DNA from: an uncultured Eggerthellaceae bacterium
GTDB taxonomy: Bacteria > Actinomycetota > Coriobacteriia > Coriobacteriales > Eggerthellaceae
Direction of reading: 5' to 3'
DNA: 64,000 bases
Assembly (NCBI GenBank): GCA_934617425.1
Contig: CAKTUD010000004.1
Coordinates: 1 to 64,000 of the forward strand
Part shown: piece after piece, positions 1-8,009 of the stretch
Numbering within the stretch: the first letter of the stretch is position 1
Layout: each line of letters begins with the position of its first letter
Program-made: the position numbers and the translations under genes
Notes under the pieces: model-generated
The model's database searches: none
What the model was told of the DNA's origin: nothing
What the model saw: only the letters and a program-made list of their open reading frames with translations

Positions 1-2
1 GG

Positions 3-76
3 TCGGGATGACAGGATTCGAACCTGCGACATCCTGCTCCCAAAGCAGGCGCGCTACCAAACTGCGCCACATCCCG
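3..76 (-). tRNA. tRNA-Pro (anticodon UGG)
   Basis: The reverse complement folds as a tRNA cloverleaf. The acceptor stem CGGGATG pairs with CATCCCG, the T-loop reads GGTTCGAATCC, and the anticodon loop TTTGGGA gives anticodon TGG (proline). The discriminator base is A at position 3, and the following CC at positions 2-1 suggests an encoded CCA that runs off the window. It is transcribed away from the rest of the window. Confidence 0.95.
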
Positions 77-120
77 ATCAAATCAGCGTGCAAGATTATA
101 ACAGAAATAATGGCGCTTGC

Positions 121-1278
121 CTAGATGCGATTCATTTGGGCAAGGCAAGTGCTGTACCAGTGATCGGTATTGGGTGGGCAGTACTTTTTCGCTGCTTCGT
201 AGGTAAGCGTGTAACCGTAGCCTCGTGCCAAGCCCGCAACGTGGCTGTTGATGGCTTCTTCCCATGAGCCCCAGCTCACCGAACCCCAGCCCCAGGCGTT
301 ATGCGAGGCGAAGCAATATGCGCCGCAGCTGCTTTCGACATACGAGATGGCCGGAGACCAGCGCGGATCGACGCCATAGGTCCATGCAGCGCGCGCGAAC
401 GCCGCCCCTTGACCAGCGAGGGGCGTGCCTGCTAGATAGGCGTCGATGCGGCTGCTCCATTCGGCGATGAAACGGTCTTCGTCAGAGGTCCAATCGGCGG
501 TATCGGTCGCCGCGCCGCCGCCGGTTTCGGTTGGGGATTCAACTTCGCTCCCATCTGTGCTTGGGCCTTCGTCTGCATCGCTGCCTGCTTCATCGTCGTT
601 GCCCGATGATGCGCTCGAGCTTGCTGCGGAGGACGTCGCGGCGGCCGCTTTCGCTTCCTCGGCCTGGCGTTTCGCTTCTTCGGCGGCTTGACGTTGCGCT
701 TCGACGCGTGCGGCCTGCGCCTCGGCGAGTGCGGATTGCGCGGCGTCTGCCTGCTTGTCAGCTTCGGCTTTGTCGGCCTCGAGGGCTTTTTGCGCCTGGG
801 CGAGCTCGTCTTGCATCGCGCTTAAGGCCTCGACTTCATTCATGTTGACGCGCGTCACGGTGTTGAAGTAGTCGACGCGCGTAATGAAGTCGCTAAAGCT
901 GGTGGAAGCCAAGATGATGTCGACGATGGTGGCGGTGCCTTGCTGCGATTTGTAGAGTTCGACAAGTGCCGCGTTTGCGCGCTCTTGCTGCGCGGGAAGC
1001 TTTTCTTGCAGCTCTTCGATCGCGGCGGCGTTTTGGGCTATCGCTTGCTCAAGTTCGCCGGCGCGCTCAACGGCCTCGTTGTAGGCGAGCGCGCTGTTCT
1101 CGATACGCTGCTGGAATTCGTCTGCTACGGGGCTGGTATCGATGTCTTCAGCCAGGGCTTTCGTCGGCGCAACCCCGGCAGTAAAAGCGGTTGCAAGCAT
1201 CAACGCGAGAACGCTGCGCAGCGTGATGCCTGCCCCGTTTTGAAAGATGCCGTGTTTTGATTTGAATGCGTTTGGCAT
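121..1278 (-). CDS. secreted coiled-coil peptidoglycan hydrolase with lysozyme-like C-terminus
   Basis: A 385-residue exported protein. Residues about 18-43 form a signal peptide ending in a K-A-L-A type cleavage region. Residues about 50-215 are an Ala/Glu/Gln-rich coiled coil with the LVELYKSQ and DFITRVDYF stretches seen in CwlO/PcsB-type hydrolases, whose coiled coil is known to respond to FtsEX. A Ser/Thr/Asp-rich linker (about 215-265) leads to a C-terminal domain (about 275-385) with a glutamate in YVESSC and the SHNAWGWG motif of lysozyme-like glucosaminidase folds. The start ATG has GAGGAC a few bases upstream. Cell-wall cleavage is a family inference; the FtsEX link is only suggested by the coiled coil. 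It is transcribed divergently from metG. Confidence 0.8.
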   Translation of the reverse strand: MPNAFKSKHGIFQNGAGITLRSVLALMLATAFTAGVAPTKALAEDIDTSPVADEFQQRIENSALAYNEAVERAGELEQAIAQNAAAIEELQEKLPAQQERANAALVELYKSQQGTATIVDIILASTSFSDFITRVDYFNTVTRVNMNEVEALSAMQDELAQAQKALEADKAEADKQADAAQSALAEAQAARVEAQRQAAEEAKRQAEEAKAAAATSSAASSSASSGNDDEAGSDADEGPSTDGSEVESPTETGGGAATDTADWTSDEDRFIAEWSSRIDAYLAGTPLAGQGAAFARAAWTYGVDPRWSPAISYVESSCGAYCFASHNAWGWGSVSWGSWEEAINSHVAGLARGYGYTLTYEAAKKYCPPNTDHWYSTCLAQMNRI

Positions 1279-1507
1279 ATGGCCGTCCTCGGCTTGTCGG
1301 ATTCATTCATTATAGGGGCTTGCCGCGCGTCGTTCGGCCCATCCATTAAAAGGGCGCAGGTTCGCTGCTTATTCAAATGTTGCGTTGGCGCCGTGCTAAA
1401 ATATCGCCTGATACGCATTTTTGCGTTGGTGCGGGCTCCTTGCGAACCGCGCCAGCCACACGAAGCGCGGGGCATCATCAGTTGCCGCGCAAGAAGGAGT
1501 TGTCTTC

Positions 1508-3091
1508 ATGTCCAAGGGAACCTATTCCATCACCACGCCTATCTATTATGTGAACGCGGCGCCGCATCTGGGAACCGCCTACACTACCGTCGCAGCCGAC
1601 ACGGTGGCGCGCTACCAGCGCATGAACGGCTACGACGTGGCTCTTGTCACCGGCATGGACGAGCATGGCCAAAAGGTCGCCGAAACCGCCGAAGCCCATG
1701 GCATGTCGCCGCAGGAATGGTGCGATTCGATGGAGCCCGCTTTCCGTGATGCATGGGATCTGCTCGACATCTCCTACACCGATTTCGTGCGCACCACCGA
1801 GCCTCGTCAGACGCGCACCGTGCAACAGTTTTGGCAGAAACTCTATGACGCTGGCTATCTGTACAAAAGCGCATACGAAGGCTGGTACTGCGTTCACGAG
1901 GAAACCTATTACGCCGAAAGCGACCTCGAGAAAAACGAGGAGGGCGAGTTCGTGTGTCCCGATTGCAAGCGCCCTGTGCGTCGCATGTCGTCGGGCGAGG
2001 AAAACTGGTTTTTCAAGCTTTCCGATTTTCAGGAGCCGCTGCTCAAGTTCTACGAAGAGAATCCCGATTTCGTGCGTCCTGCGACGCGTAAGAACGAGAT
2101 CGTGTCGTTTGTGAAGGGCGGCTTGCAGGATCTCTCTATCAGCCGCTCTACGTTCGATTGGGGTGTGCCGTTCACCTTTGACGAGGGTCACGTTGCCTAC
2201 GTTTGGGCCGATGCGCTGTTGGCTTACTTCACCGGCTTCGGGTATGCCGACCCCGATCGCGGCGATGAATTTGAGCGTCGTTGGCCTGCGCAGTATCACT
2301 TCGTGGGTAAAGACATCACGCGTTTCCATTGCGTGATTTGGCCTGCGATGCTTATGGCAGCTGGCCTGCCTGTTACCCACACCGTATTCGGACACGGTTT
2401 TTTGCTCACCAAGGGCGAGAAGATGTCGAAGTCGAAGGGCAATGGCATCATGCCGGCCGATCTCGTGAATGTATACGGCGTCGATGCATACCGCTACTAT
2501 TTCATGAGCGATGTCCAGTTCGGTCACGACGGAAACATCTCCATCGAGCGCATGACCCAGGTTTACAATGCCGATTTGGCCAACACTTGGGGAAACCTGG
2601 TAAGCCGCGTTACCAACATGACCAAAAAGTATTATGACTTCAAAGTGCCGCAGGCTCCCGAGGGCGCGGAGAACAACCCGTTGCGCGAGATTTCCGATGG
2701 CCTGTATGCCGAATACGATAAATGCATGGCCGAGGTTGATTTCACGGGTGCTGCAGCTGCGGTTCAAAAGCTTGCCGCCCGCGTGAACCTTTATGTGGAG
2801 GAGTCGGCGCCGTGGAACTTGGCAAAATCCGAGGAAACCGCGGGTGAGCTTGCTGCTGTTATCTACAATGCGCTCGAGGCGATTCGCATCATCGCGCTGT
2901 ATATGGCGCCGTTCATGCCCAATACTTCGTCCGAGGTTTATCATCGCTTGGGCTTGGGTGACATCAAGGAGATCACCGAGATCGAGGCTGCGACCGCTTG
3001 GGGCCAACTCCCTGTCGGCAATCAGGTCGAAATCGGCGAACCGCTGTTTCCGCGTTTGGATGTCGAGTCCATCAACTTGGGCATGGATTGA
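1508..3091 (+). CDS. metG: methionine--tRNA ligase
   Basis: A cytoplasmic class I aminoacyl-tRNA synthetase that charges tRNA-Met with methionine. The 527-residue product has the HIGH-type motif HLGT at residues 20-23 and the KMSKS loop near residue 305. A connective-peptide zinc knuckle is visible with cysteines near 128, 150 and 153. It lacks the C-terminal tRNA-binding extension of the longest MetG forms. The chosen ATG follows AAGGAG by 8 bases; a longer open frame from 1421 has no comparable ribosome site. Only 3 bases separate it from the tatD-like gene. The order metG, tatD, rsmA, veg resembles the Bacillus chromosome. Confidence 0.97.
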   Translation: MSKGTYSITTPIYYVNAAPHLGTAYTTVAADTVARYQRMNGYDVALVTGMDEHGQKVAETAEAHGMSPQEWCDSMEPAFRDAWDLLDISYTDFVRTTEPRQTRTVQQFWQKLYDAGYLYKSAYEGWYCVHEETYYAESDLEKNEEGEFVCPDCKRPVRRMSSGEENWFFKLSDFQEPLLKFYEENPDFVRPATRKNEIVSFVKGGLQDLSISRSTFDWGVPFTFDEGHVAYVWADALLAYFTGFGYADPDRGDEFERRWPAQYHFVGKDITRFHCVIWPAMLMAAGLPVTHTVFGHGFLLTKGEKMSKSKGNGIMPADLVNVYGVDAYRYYFMSDVQFGHDGNISIERMTQVYNADLANTWGNLVSRVTNMTKKYYDFKVPQAPEGAENNPLREISDGLYAEYDKCMAEVDFTGAAAAVQKLAARVNLYVEESAPWNLAKSEETAGELAAVIYNALEAIRIIALYMAPFMPNTSSEVYHRLGLGDIKEITEIEAATAWGQLPVGNQVEIGEPLFPRLDVESINLGMD

Positions 3092-3094
3092 TCG

Positions 3095-4162
3095 ATGCCC
3101 GAAGGATTCGATCAGCCGGCGTTTGCCGATGCATTGTTTAGACAGAAGCGCAAACACGGGAAGTTCCGTTTTGTCGAGCCGCCGCGTCTGAAGGGGTTTG
3201 TTGCCGACACCCATGCGCACGTGCATCTGTTGGATGACCCGCCTTTGGCGTTTGCGCGTGCTGCGGCATGGGGGATCGACTATGTTTGCAACATCGTCGA
3301 TATCTACGGTGGCGAGCCGGCGACATTCGATCGCATAGACGGTTGGTTGGATGAGGCGCCTGCGCGCTTGCCTCAGCTGTTGGCTTGCTCTCGTGAGGTT
3401 GCCCTGGCTGGTGGCGATGAGGCCACCGCCTCGCATTTCCCGGAGAAAGCCGACCTTCAGACGTTTTTGCCGGGCGTTGACGGTGCGGCTCCGATGCCGC
3501 GCGTGCGCTTGGCGGTGGGGTGCCACCCCCACAACGCGTCGCACTACGACGATGCGATGGAGAAAGAGCTGCGCGGTCGTCTTGCCGACCTGCGTGTATG
3601 CGCGATTGGCGAGATAGGTCTCGATTATCATTACGATCTTTCTCCACGTGATGCTCAGCGAGAGGTTTTCAGGCGGCAGATTCGTCTTGCACATGAGACG
3701 GGCTTACCCGTTGCGCTGCATGTCCGCGAGGCACACGACGAGGCTTTTCGGATTTTGGAGGAAGAGGGTTTTCCCAAGGCCGGAGTGCTTCTTCATTGCT
3801 TCGACCTCGATTGGGGCACGCTCGAGCCGTGGATCGGTCGCGGTTGCTACGTGGCGCTTGGGGGTGCGCTCACCTTCAAGCGATGCGAGGATACGCGTGA
3901 GGCGGTTAGGCGCGTGCAGCGCGATCGGCTGCTGACTGAGACCGATTCGCCTTATATGGCGCCCGAGCCGTTGCGCGGCATGGCTTGCGAGCCCATGCAC
4001 GCGATTTTCACGGCGGCATGCATGGCTGAGGTTTTGGGATGCGAAACCCCCGAGCAGCGTCGCGATTTGCTTGCGCAGCTTGATACGAATGCTCGTGGGC
4101 TGCTCGATCGTGCACCCACGGCATGGCAGCTTGAGCATGCGTCGTCTGCTCAAGTGGGTTAA
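3095..4162 (+). CDS. TatD-family metal-dependent hydrolase/DNase
   Basis: A 355-residue amidohydrolase-fold protein of the TatD family, which covers 3'-5' exonucleases and related phosphoesterases. The metal ligands are visible in order: DTHAHVH near residue 39, GEIGLDYH near 171, HVRE near 208, LHCFD near 233 and TETDSPY near 281. About 38 residues precede the first motif and the segment between motifs 1 and 2 is long, so the protein exceeds the usual 255-270 residues. It starts 3 bases after metG, so translation is probably coupled. The exact substrate cannot be read from the sequence. Confidence 0.92.
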   Translation: MPEGFDQPAFADALFRQKRKHGKFRFVEPPRLKGFVADTHAHVHLLDDPPLAFARAAAWGIDYVCNIVDIYGGEPATFDRIDGWLDEAPARLPQLLACSREVALAGGDEATASHFPEKADLQTFLPGVDGAAPMPRVRLAVGCHPHNASHYDDAMEKELRGRLADLRVCAIGEIGLDYHYDLSPRDAQREVFRRQIRLAHETGLPVALHVREAHDEAFRILEEEGFPKAGVLLHCFDLDWGTLEPWIGRGCYVALGGALTFKRCEDTREAVRRVQRDRLLTETDSPYMAPEPLRGMACEPMHAIFTAACMAEVLGCETPEQRRDLLAQLDTNARGLLDRAPTAWQLEHASSAQVG

Positions 4163-4212
4163 GAATCGAATACTGACCTGCGTTTTTTTGCGCGGTTTTA
4201 GCAAGGTGGAAG

Positions 4213-5085
4213 ATGAAACGACTGATCATAGTGGGTTCCCCCCGATCGAATGGTCGAAGTGCCCGTTTGGCCGAAACGCTTTTCGAAGCATGCATCGACG
4301 AATGCCCCGATGACGAGGTTTCGTTGGCTCCTGTGTCCGAGCTCGAGATAGCGCATTGCGATGGATGCGACGGATGCCGCGCGAGAGAGGGTCACGAATG
4401 CGTGGTTGACGACGATATGGGGGAGATTCGCGAGATCATGGACGAGGCCGACGAGCTCGTTGTGGTTTCCCCGGTGTATTTCTCGGGCGCTCCGGCGCCG
4501 TTCAAGGCTTTGCTCGACAGATGCCAGCCCTATTTTTGGACATGGGAGCGCGGCGGGGTGCGGCGTCCTATGACTTTGCACATCGTCGGCGAGGGCACTA
4601 ACCCCAATGGCTATGATGCGCTTATCGACGAGGTGCGCTCGGCTTTCGCCGTTGCGGGCTTTTCCCTTGAGCATATAGTCGACTGGGTTGGCAAGATCTC
4701 CGAAGACGGCGAGATAACGGCCGAAGGCGACGAGTATGTTCCTCAGGGCCGCGAGGTGAGGTTTGCGCGCATTGACGCAAACGATATCGAGAACGTGCAC
4801 GTTATTCACGAGGAAAATCTACGACAGGCACGCAAAGCAAAGAAGCGGCAGGCAGCCGTGCATCAAGGGCCGTCGAGACAATCCGAGGCGAGCTTGGCAG
4901 GGAGCCAGACTGCGAAAAAATCACCCACTGCCGCGAAGGGCGCTTCGGGACCTGCTAACGATCGGGGCTCCGCAAAACAAGCCGCGAAACCGCAGCTCAA
5001 CATTCATAGTGTGCCGAAAAACCAGCCGAAGAAAGCTTCTGCGAAGCCTGCTAAGCGTTCTGGAGGGGGCGGACGCCGTGGGTAG
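4213..5085 (+). CDS. flavodoxin-fold NAD(P)H-dependent oxidoreductase with basic tail
   Basis: A 290-residue protein. Residues 1-185 are a flavodoxin-like FMN reductase domain: the N-terminal GSPRSNGRS phosphate-binding loop, a Cys-rich CDGCDGCR motif near residue 50 and the PVYFSGAP motif near 92. Residues from about 195 are a low-complexity tail rich in Lys, Ala, Ser and Gln, ending in a Gly/Arg run; this tail is not part of the fold and could bind nucleic acid or be disordered. The start has AAGGTGG upstream. Its stop overlaps the rsmA start by 8 bases, so it belongs to the same operon. Substrate unknown. Confidence 0.8.
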   Translation: MKRLIIVGSPRSNGRSARLAETLFEACIDECPDDEVSLAPVSELEIAHCDGCDGCRAREGHECVVDDDMGEIREIMDEADELVVVSPVYFSGAPAPFKALLDRCQPYFWTWERGGVRRPMTLHIVGEGTNPNGYDALIDEVRSAFAVAGFSLEHIVDWVGKISEDGEITAEGDEYVPQGREVRFARIDANDIENVHVIHEENLRQARKAKKRQAAVHQGPSRQSEASLAGSQTAKKSPTAAKGASGPANDRGSAKQAAKPQLNIHSVPKNQPKKASAKPAKRSGGGGRRG

Positions 5086-5998
5086 GCTCTCTTCGCTGGC
5101 GGCTGTGGGGGCAACGCGTGAGGCTTTGCAGGCGCACGGTTTGGCTACCAAACATGCGCTCGGGCAGAATTTCCTAGTAAACGACGACGTTATCAAGAAG
5201 ATCGTCGCTTTGGCTGCGCTCGAGCAGGACGATTTCGTGTTGGAGGTTGGGCCGGGCATCGGAACGCTCACCGAAGCTCTTCTGAAATGCTCCGGCGCCG
5301 TCGTTTCGGTGGAGCGTGATCGCGATTTGCCTGCTGTTCTTGAAGAGACGCTGGGGGCTTGGTCCGACCGTTTCGCGCTTGTGCAAAAGGATGCCTTGGA
5401 ACTTGCGCTTGACGACATCGATGTCGCTCGCGCGAGCATCGGCCGGCAAGGGCGTGCGTTGCCCAACAAGTTCGTCGCTAACTTGCCTTATGCGGTTGCT
5501 GCCACCATAATCCTCGATTTTTTCCAGCGCTTTGATTTTCTGGAGAGCGCGACCGTCATGGTGCAGCGCGAGGTAGGCGAGCGCATAATGGCCGTGCCGG
5601 GTACCAAGAACTACGGGGCTTACACGGTTAAGCTGGGGTTGTATGCGCGCTCGGTCGATAAATTCAGCGTTTCGCCGGGGAATTTCTTTCCGCCGCCGCA
5701 TGTCGAGAGCATGGTCTTGCGCCTTGATCGCGCTGTGGTTGCAGGCGAGGACGGCGTGGCTCTCTCCCCTGACGAGATAGCTGCTGCAGCGCTCGCGGCC
5801 GATGCGGCGTTCGCGAGCAGGCGCAAGACCATCGCCAATTCGTGCAAGACGTATTTTTCCGGGCGGGGCGCTGCTGCGGTTGTCGAGGCTCTGCCAGGGA
5901 TTTTCGAGCAGTGCGGTATCGAACCCGCTCGTCGGGGGGAGACCCTTACGCAGGCGGAATTCATTCGTCTTGGAAGGGCGTTGCTGGCGTTGGGGTAG
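5078..5998 (+). CDS. rsmA: 16S rRNA dimethyladenosine transferase
   Basis: KsgA/RsmA dimethylates two adjacent adenosines in the 3'-terminal hairpin of 16S rRNA, using SAM. The 306-residue product has the entry motif HALGQNFL near residue 20, the SAM-binding stretch VLEVGPGIGT near 55 and the catalytic NLPY motif near 133. The start is GTG, preceded by GGAGGGGG at 5062-5069. A longer open frame from 4763 overlaps the previous gene throughout and has no family resemblance before this GTG. The product is somewhat longer than the usual 270-290 residues. Its position upstream of veg is the same as in Bacillus. Confidence 0.95.
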   Translation: MGRLSSLAAVGATREALQAHGLATKHALGQNFLVNDDVIKKIVALAALEQDDFVLEVGPGIGTLTEALLKCSGAVVSVERDRDLPAVLEETLGAWSDRFALVQKDALELALDDIDVARASIGRQGRALPNKFVANLPYAVAATIILDFFQRFDFLESATVMVQREVGERIMAVPGTKNYGAYTVKLGLYARSVDKFSVSPGNFFPPPHVESMVLRLDRAVVAGEDGVALSPDEIAAAALAADAAFASRRKTIANSCKTYFSGRGAAAVVEALPGIFEQCGIEPARRGETLTQAEFIRLGRALLALG

Positions 5999-6137
5999 GC
6001 CGGCTGTTGTCTATATGAGGTCGCAGATCGCGGTTATCGATGCCGAATCGGGCTCTGATGTGCCGTTTTCATGATGTAGTTGACTGCCGTGGTAAACTTT
6101 CGACGGTTATTTTCGTTTCGCCTAGAAAGAAGTTGCA

Positions 6138-6497
6138 ATGGATTTGGAGCAGCAAGCGAATCTTATCAACACCATTCATGACACGCTGAGCAATTATGTG
6201 AATCAGCGTTTGGAAGTGCGCGCCAACATGGGCCGTTCGAAGATCGTTGAGAGCGTGGGGACGCTTACTCAGGTGCATCCGCGTCTATTCATCATGGAGG
6301 TCGATCGCAAGCGCGGGCGTACTGCTCGTCAATCGTATCAATATGTGGATGTTCTTACCGGTGCCGTTGAGCTTTCGCGCAACGGCGAGCCGATTTTCGA
6401 CGAACCGTTTATCCCCTCGGTCGAAGAAGACGAGGGCGCGATGCCGGTTGATTCTGCAGAAGATGCCGAGGAGGTTCACGAGGAGATTCTCGCATAG
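6138..6497 (+). CDS. veg: Veg-family protein
   Basis: A 119-residue protein matching the Veg family (DUF1021) of Gram-positive bacteria. The family's core is visible: an N-terminal helix, NQRLEVRANMGRSK near residue 22 and a beta-rich part with LFIMEVDR and YQYVDVLTG. The C-terminal 30 residues are acidic and specific to this lineage. In Bacillus, Veg is a small, strongly expressed protein reported to stimulate biofilm genes; its molecular role is not settled. Placement after rsmA supports the call. An extended -10 (TGG then TAAACT, 6090-6098) may serve it, but this is weak. Confidence 0.85.
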   Translation: MDLEQQANLINTIHDTLSNYVNQRLEVRANMGRSKIVESVGTLTQVHPRLFIMEVDRKRGRTARQSYQYVDVLTGAVELSRNGEPIFDEPFIPSVEEDEGAMPVDSAEDAEEVHEEILA

Positions 6498-6652
6498 ATT
6501 AGGCTTGCGGCTACGACGCCGGACGAGCTGAGCTCTTGCCGACCTCGCTTAAGTTTGAGGCAGAAAACGACGGAAATCTTTTGAAGAGACGAAAGTCGAT
6601 TGACAAAAGCATCGTTTAATCTCAAAATACAACCTTGCGCAAGCGCATACAT

Positions 6653-6728
6653 GGGGATGTAGCTCAGCTGGGAGAGCATCACGTTCGCAACGTGGGGGTC
6701 GTGGGTTCGAATCCCATCATCTCCACCA
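6653..6728 (+). tRNA. tRNA-Ala (anticodon CGC) with encoded CCA
   Basis: A complete cloverleaf. The acceptor stem GGGGATG pairs with CATCTCC, the D-arm is AGCTCAGCTGGGAGAGC, and the anticodon loop TTCGCAA gives CGC, which reads alanine codon GCG. The T-loop is GGTTCGAATCCC, and CCA is encoded at 6726-6728. Its 3' half is the insertion target of the prophage remnant: bases from 6704 onward are repeated at 12238. The downstream hairpin is its terminator. Confidence 0.95.
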
Positions 6729-6775
6729 TGTAAAAACAGCAGGTCGGGGCGTATGTCCCGACCTGCTTTTCTTTT
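6704..6775 (+). repeat. attL direct repeat
   Basis: Left copy of the 72-bp direct repeat. It spans the T-arm and 3' end of tRNA-Ala and the whole following terminator hairpin. It differs from the right copy only at 6740 (C here, T at 12274). The left copy keeps the tRNA intact, as expected for site-specific integration into a tRNA gene. Confidence 0.92.
6739..6775 (+). terminator. terminator of tRNA-Ala
   Basis: GCAGGTCGGG and CCCGACCTGC form a 10-bp stem around a short loop, followed by TTTTCTTTT. It lies 11 bases after the tRNA CCA and is carried in both att copies. Confidence 0.88.
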
Positions 6776-6814
6776 AAAAGGTAACGCTGAAACCTTTTTT
6801 GAAACCCTTTCGGC

Positions 6815-7123
6815 CTATCCGAGCATCTGCAAGAGGCTCCGGACGGCCGCCGTCTCCTCGACTATCCGCCCATGCTCGTAGCCCCATACCTTCTCCATGC
6901 CGGACGGGACCTCCGCCCCTCCGCGCTTGGCCTCCGATATGAGGTCCGTAGCCATGTCGTGGAGCTTGTCGGCGTGACCTAGTTCCTGATTGGCCATCTC
7001 GGCGAACGTGCGGGCGTCCTGTGCCCTCTCCAGGTCCTTGGCGAGCAATGCGCGCTTGGCGTACTTCCTCGCCCCGTCGACCTCGTCGTGGACCATGCAC
7101 GACAGCTCCGCGATGCGCTCCAT
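6815..7123 (-). CDS. ferritin-like helical phage protein
   Basis: A 102-residue, mostly helical, acidic protein. It resembles a small protein family common in phages of gut Firmicutes and Actinobacteria, with the pattern EVDGARKYAKRAL near residue 13 and NQELGHADKLH near 46, where Glu and His are spaced as in ferritin-like four-helix bundles. Whether it binds metal is not known to me. The start ATG is preceded by GAGAGGGTGG. It is the last leftward gene before attL and probably the tail end of a leftward phage operon. No cellular function is assigned. Confidence 0.7.
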   Translation of the reverse strand: MERIAELSCMVHDEVDGARKYAKRALLAKDLERAQDARTFAEMANQELGHADKLHDMATDLISEAKRGGAEVPSGMEKVWGYEHGRIVEETAAVRSLLQMLG

Positions 7124-7124
7124 G

Positions 7125-7259
7125 CTAGGCCACCCTCTCGATGACCAGGGAGGCGCTCGATACCGAGGTCTCGACGCTCGACGACCCGGCGAGGATGGCC
7201 ATCACGCTGAACGGCGAGCGCAGCACCTGGTACGAGTGGGACGGCTGGATGTTCGTCAT
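7125..7259 (-). CDS. small phage protein, function unknown
   Basis: A 44-residue frame starting with ATG after an AGGGGACC ribosome site. Its stop lies 1 base before the start of the ferritin-like gene, the tight spacing expected in a phage operon. The product has no motif I recognise and no membrane segment. On the opposite strand, 7141-7269 is a 42-residue frame (start MTREALDTEV, end WMFVMVP) that is also GC3-rich, because the third codon positions of the two frames coincide, so base composition cannot decide between them. The ribosome site and operon spacing favour this strand; a rightward terminator just beyond favours the other. Confidence 0.4.
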   Translation of the reverse strand: MTNIQPSHSYQVLRSPFSVMAILAGSSSVETSVSSASLVIERVA

Positions 7260-7287
7260 GGTCCCCTGACCCGGCTCGACAAGGCGA

Positions 7288-7313
7288 GAACCCGCTTCGG
7301 CGGGCTTCTTTTT
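7288..7313 (+). terminator. rightward terminator inside the prophage remnant
   Basis: CCCGC-TTCG-GCGGG, extended on both sides, followed by CTTCTTTTT. The T-run is on the + strand, although the genes on its left read leftward. It may belong to the antisense small frame 7141-7269 or to a gene that has been deleted. Confidence 0.7.
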
Positions 7314-7336
7314 GCTCGGAAATATAGCCGAATCCC

Positions 7337-7365
7337 TAGACACTATATAGGTATTATGCTATAAT
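7337..7365 (+). promoter_or_regulatory. sigma70-type promoter of the RHH moron
   Basis: TAGACA at 7337-7342, a 17-bp spacer, then a perfect TATAAT at 7360-7365. It sits in an AT-rich island inside very GC-rich phage DNA, just after a terminator and before a strong AAGGAGGTG ribosome site at 7377-7384. Confidence 0.8.
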
Positions 7366-7394
7366 ATAGACATCGAAAGGAGGTGAGATGGAAA

Positions 7395-7463
7395 ATGAAA
7401 AAGTTCCGGCTGGAGCTTGAGTTCAAGAAATTCGTAATCTGGTTCGCCGTCAGATTCAAATAA
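7395..7463 (+). CDS. possible 22-residue leader peptide
   Basis: A short frame (MKKFRLELEF..., basic and aromatic) begins 10 bases after AAGGAGGTG, directly downstream of the promoter at 7337-7365. A different frame from the ATG at 7388 gives only 10 residues. After its stop comes a 10-bp GC-rich hairpin (7471-7494) and then the ribbon-helix-helix gene. The order promoter, short peptide, hairpin, gene resembles a leader-peptide arrangement, but translation and function are inference. Confidence 0.4.
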   Translation: MKKFRLELEFKKFVIWFAVRFK

Positions 7464-7536
7464 CTCAAGCGGGGCTGCCCGAGGGGGCGGCCCCAACCGG
7501 AACGCTTGGTCCATCTTACCACGGAAGGAGGGCGCC

Positions 7537-7716
7537 ATGCCAGTCAGCGAGGCCCAGAAGAGGGCGAGCGCCAAGTACAAGCGCGACAAGGTGAGGAACG
7601 CCATAGTCGGGTTCTACCCCGCAGAGGCCGACCTGTGGGAGCACCTGCAGGCGCAGCCCAACAAGGCGGGCTACATCAAGGAGCTGATACGCCGCGACAT
7701 GGAGGGAGGCGAGTAA
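7537..7716 (+). CDS. small phage-type ribbon-helix-helix-like protein
   Basis: A 59-residue protein with a good ribosome site (GGAAGGAGGG). The N-terminus SEAQKRASAKYKRDK is basic. It is followed by a predicted beta-strand (RNAIVGFYPAE) and two helices ending in KAGYIKELIRRDM, the layout of small Arc/CopG-like proteins found on phages and conjugative elements. This fold binds DNA as a dimer in known cases; the target here is unknown. It has its own promoter and a strong terminator, so it behaves as a moron within the phage remnant. Confidence 0.65.
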   Translation: MPVSEAQKRASAKYKRDKVRNAIVGFYPAEADLWEHLQAQPNKAGYIKELIRRDMEGGE

Positions 7717-7750
7717 AACGGAACGCCCCGCCGAAGCGGGGCGTTCCGTT
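7717..7750. terminator. bidirectional terminator, 14-bp stem
   Basis: AACGGAACGCCCCG and CGGGGCGTTCCGTT form a perfect 14-bp stem around CCGAAG. It separates the rightward RHH gene from the leftward endolysin fragment and could end transcription from both sides. Confidence 0.85.
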
Positions 7751-7759
7751 AGCCGGCAG

Positions 7760-8003
7760 CTAACCCGCGAGCCTCCTGGCCATCTCGTCGACCACCTTGG
7801 CGGCTATCTCCGACGCGTCGGGCTGCGCAGCCGGCTGCGGGTCGGTCGCCGTCCCGCCCGTGCCGTCCGCCTTCCCGTTGTAGTGCAGGGTGCAGTCCCA
7901 GGGGTAGTCGTAGTAGGCGTGCACGGAGGACTCCCGGCCCGTCTGGTCGCCCACCTCGCCGTCGGCCCCGCCCGTCTCCGAGCACGAGAACTCGGCCAAC
8001 AAG
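7760..8003 (-). pseudogene. C-terminal fragment of a phage endolysin
   Basis: About 80 leftward codons remain of a phage cell-wall hydrolase. The pieces LAEFSCSETGG, GDQTGRESSV and YDYPWDCTLHY match the end of the NlpC/P60-like endolysins of gut phages, where a DQTG-(x)E element and a Y-x-x-PWD element close the catalytic domain. The fragment then runs through a Gly/Thr/Pro linker to a helix ending in ARRLAG. The catalytic cysteine part is missing: upstream of about 8003 the sequence becomes rightward ParB-type coding DNA. The open frame continues on paper to 8692, but that part is only the antisense of the methyltransferase gene. Confidence 0.62.
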
Positions 8004-8009
8004 TCGGGG

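Noticed and set aside
1478..3694. A 738-codon open frame antisense to metG and the tatD-like gene
   Set aside because: It mirrors two clear genes with matching third positions, has no ribosome site and no recognisable protein features.
4763..5077. N-terminal extension of RsmA by 105 codons
   Set aside because: The extension overlaps the flavoprotein gene in another frame, lacks family resemblance and has no ribosome site, while the GTG at 5078 does.
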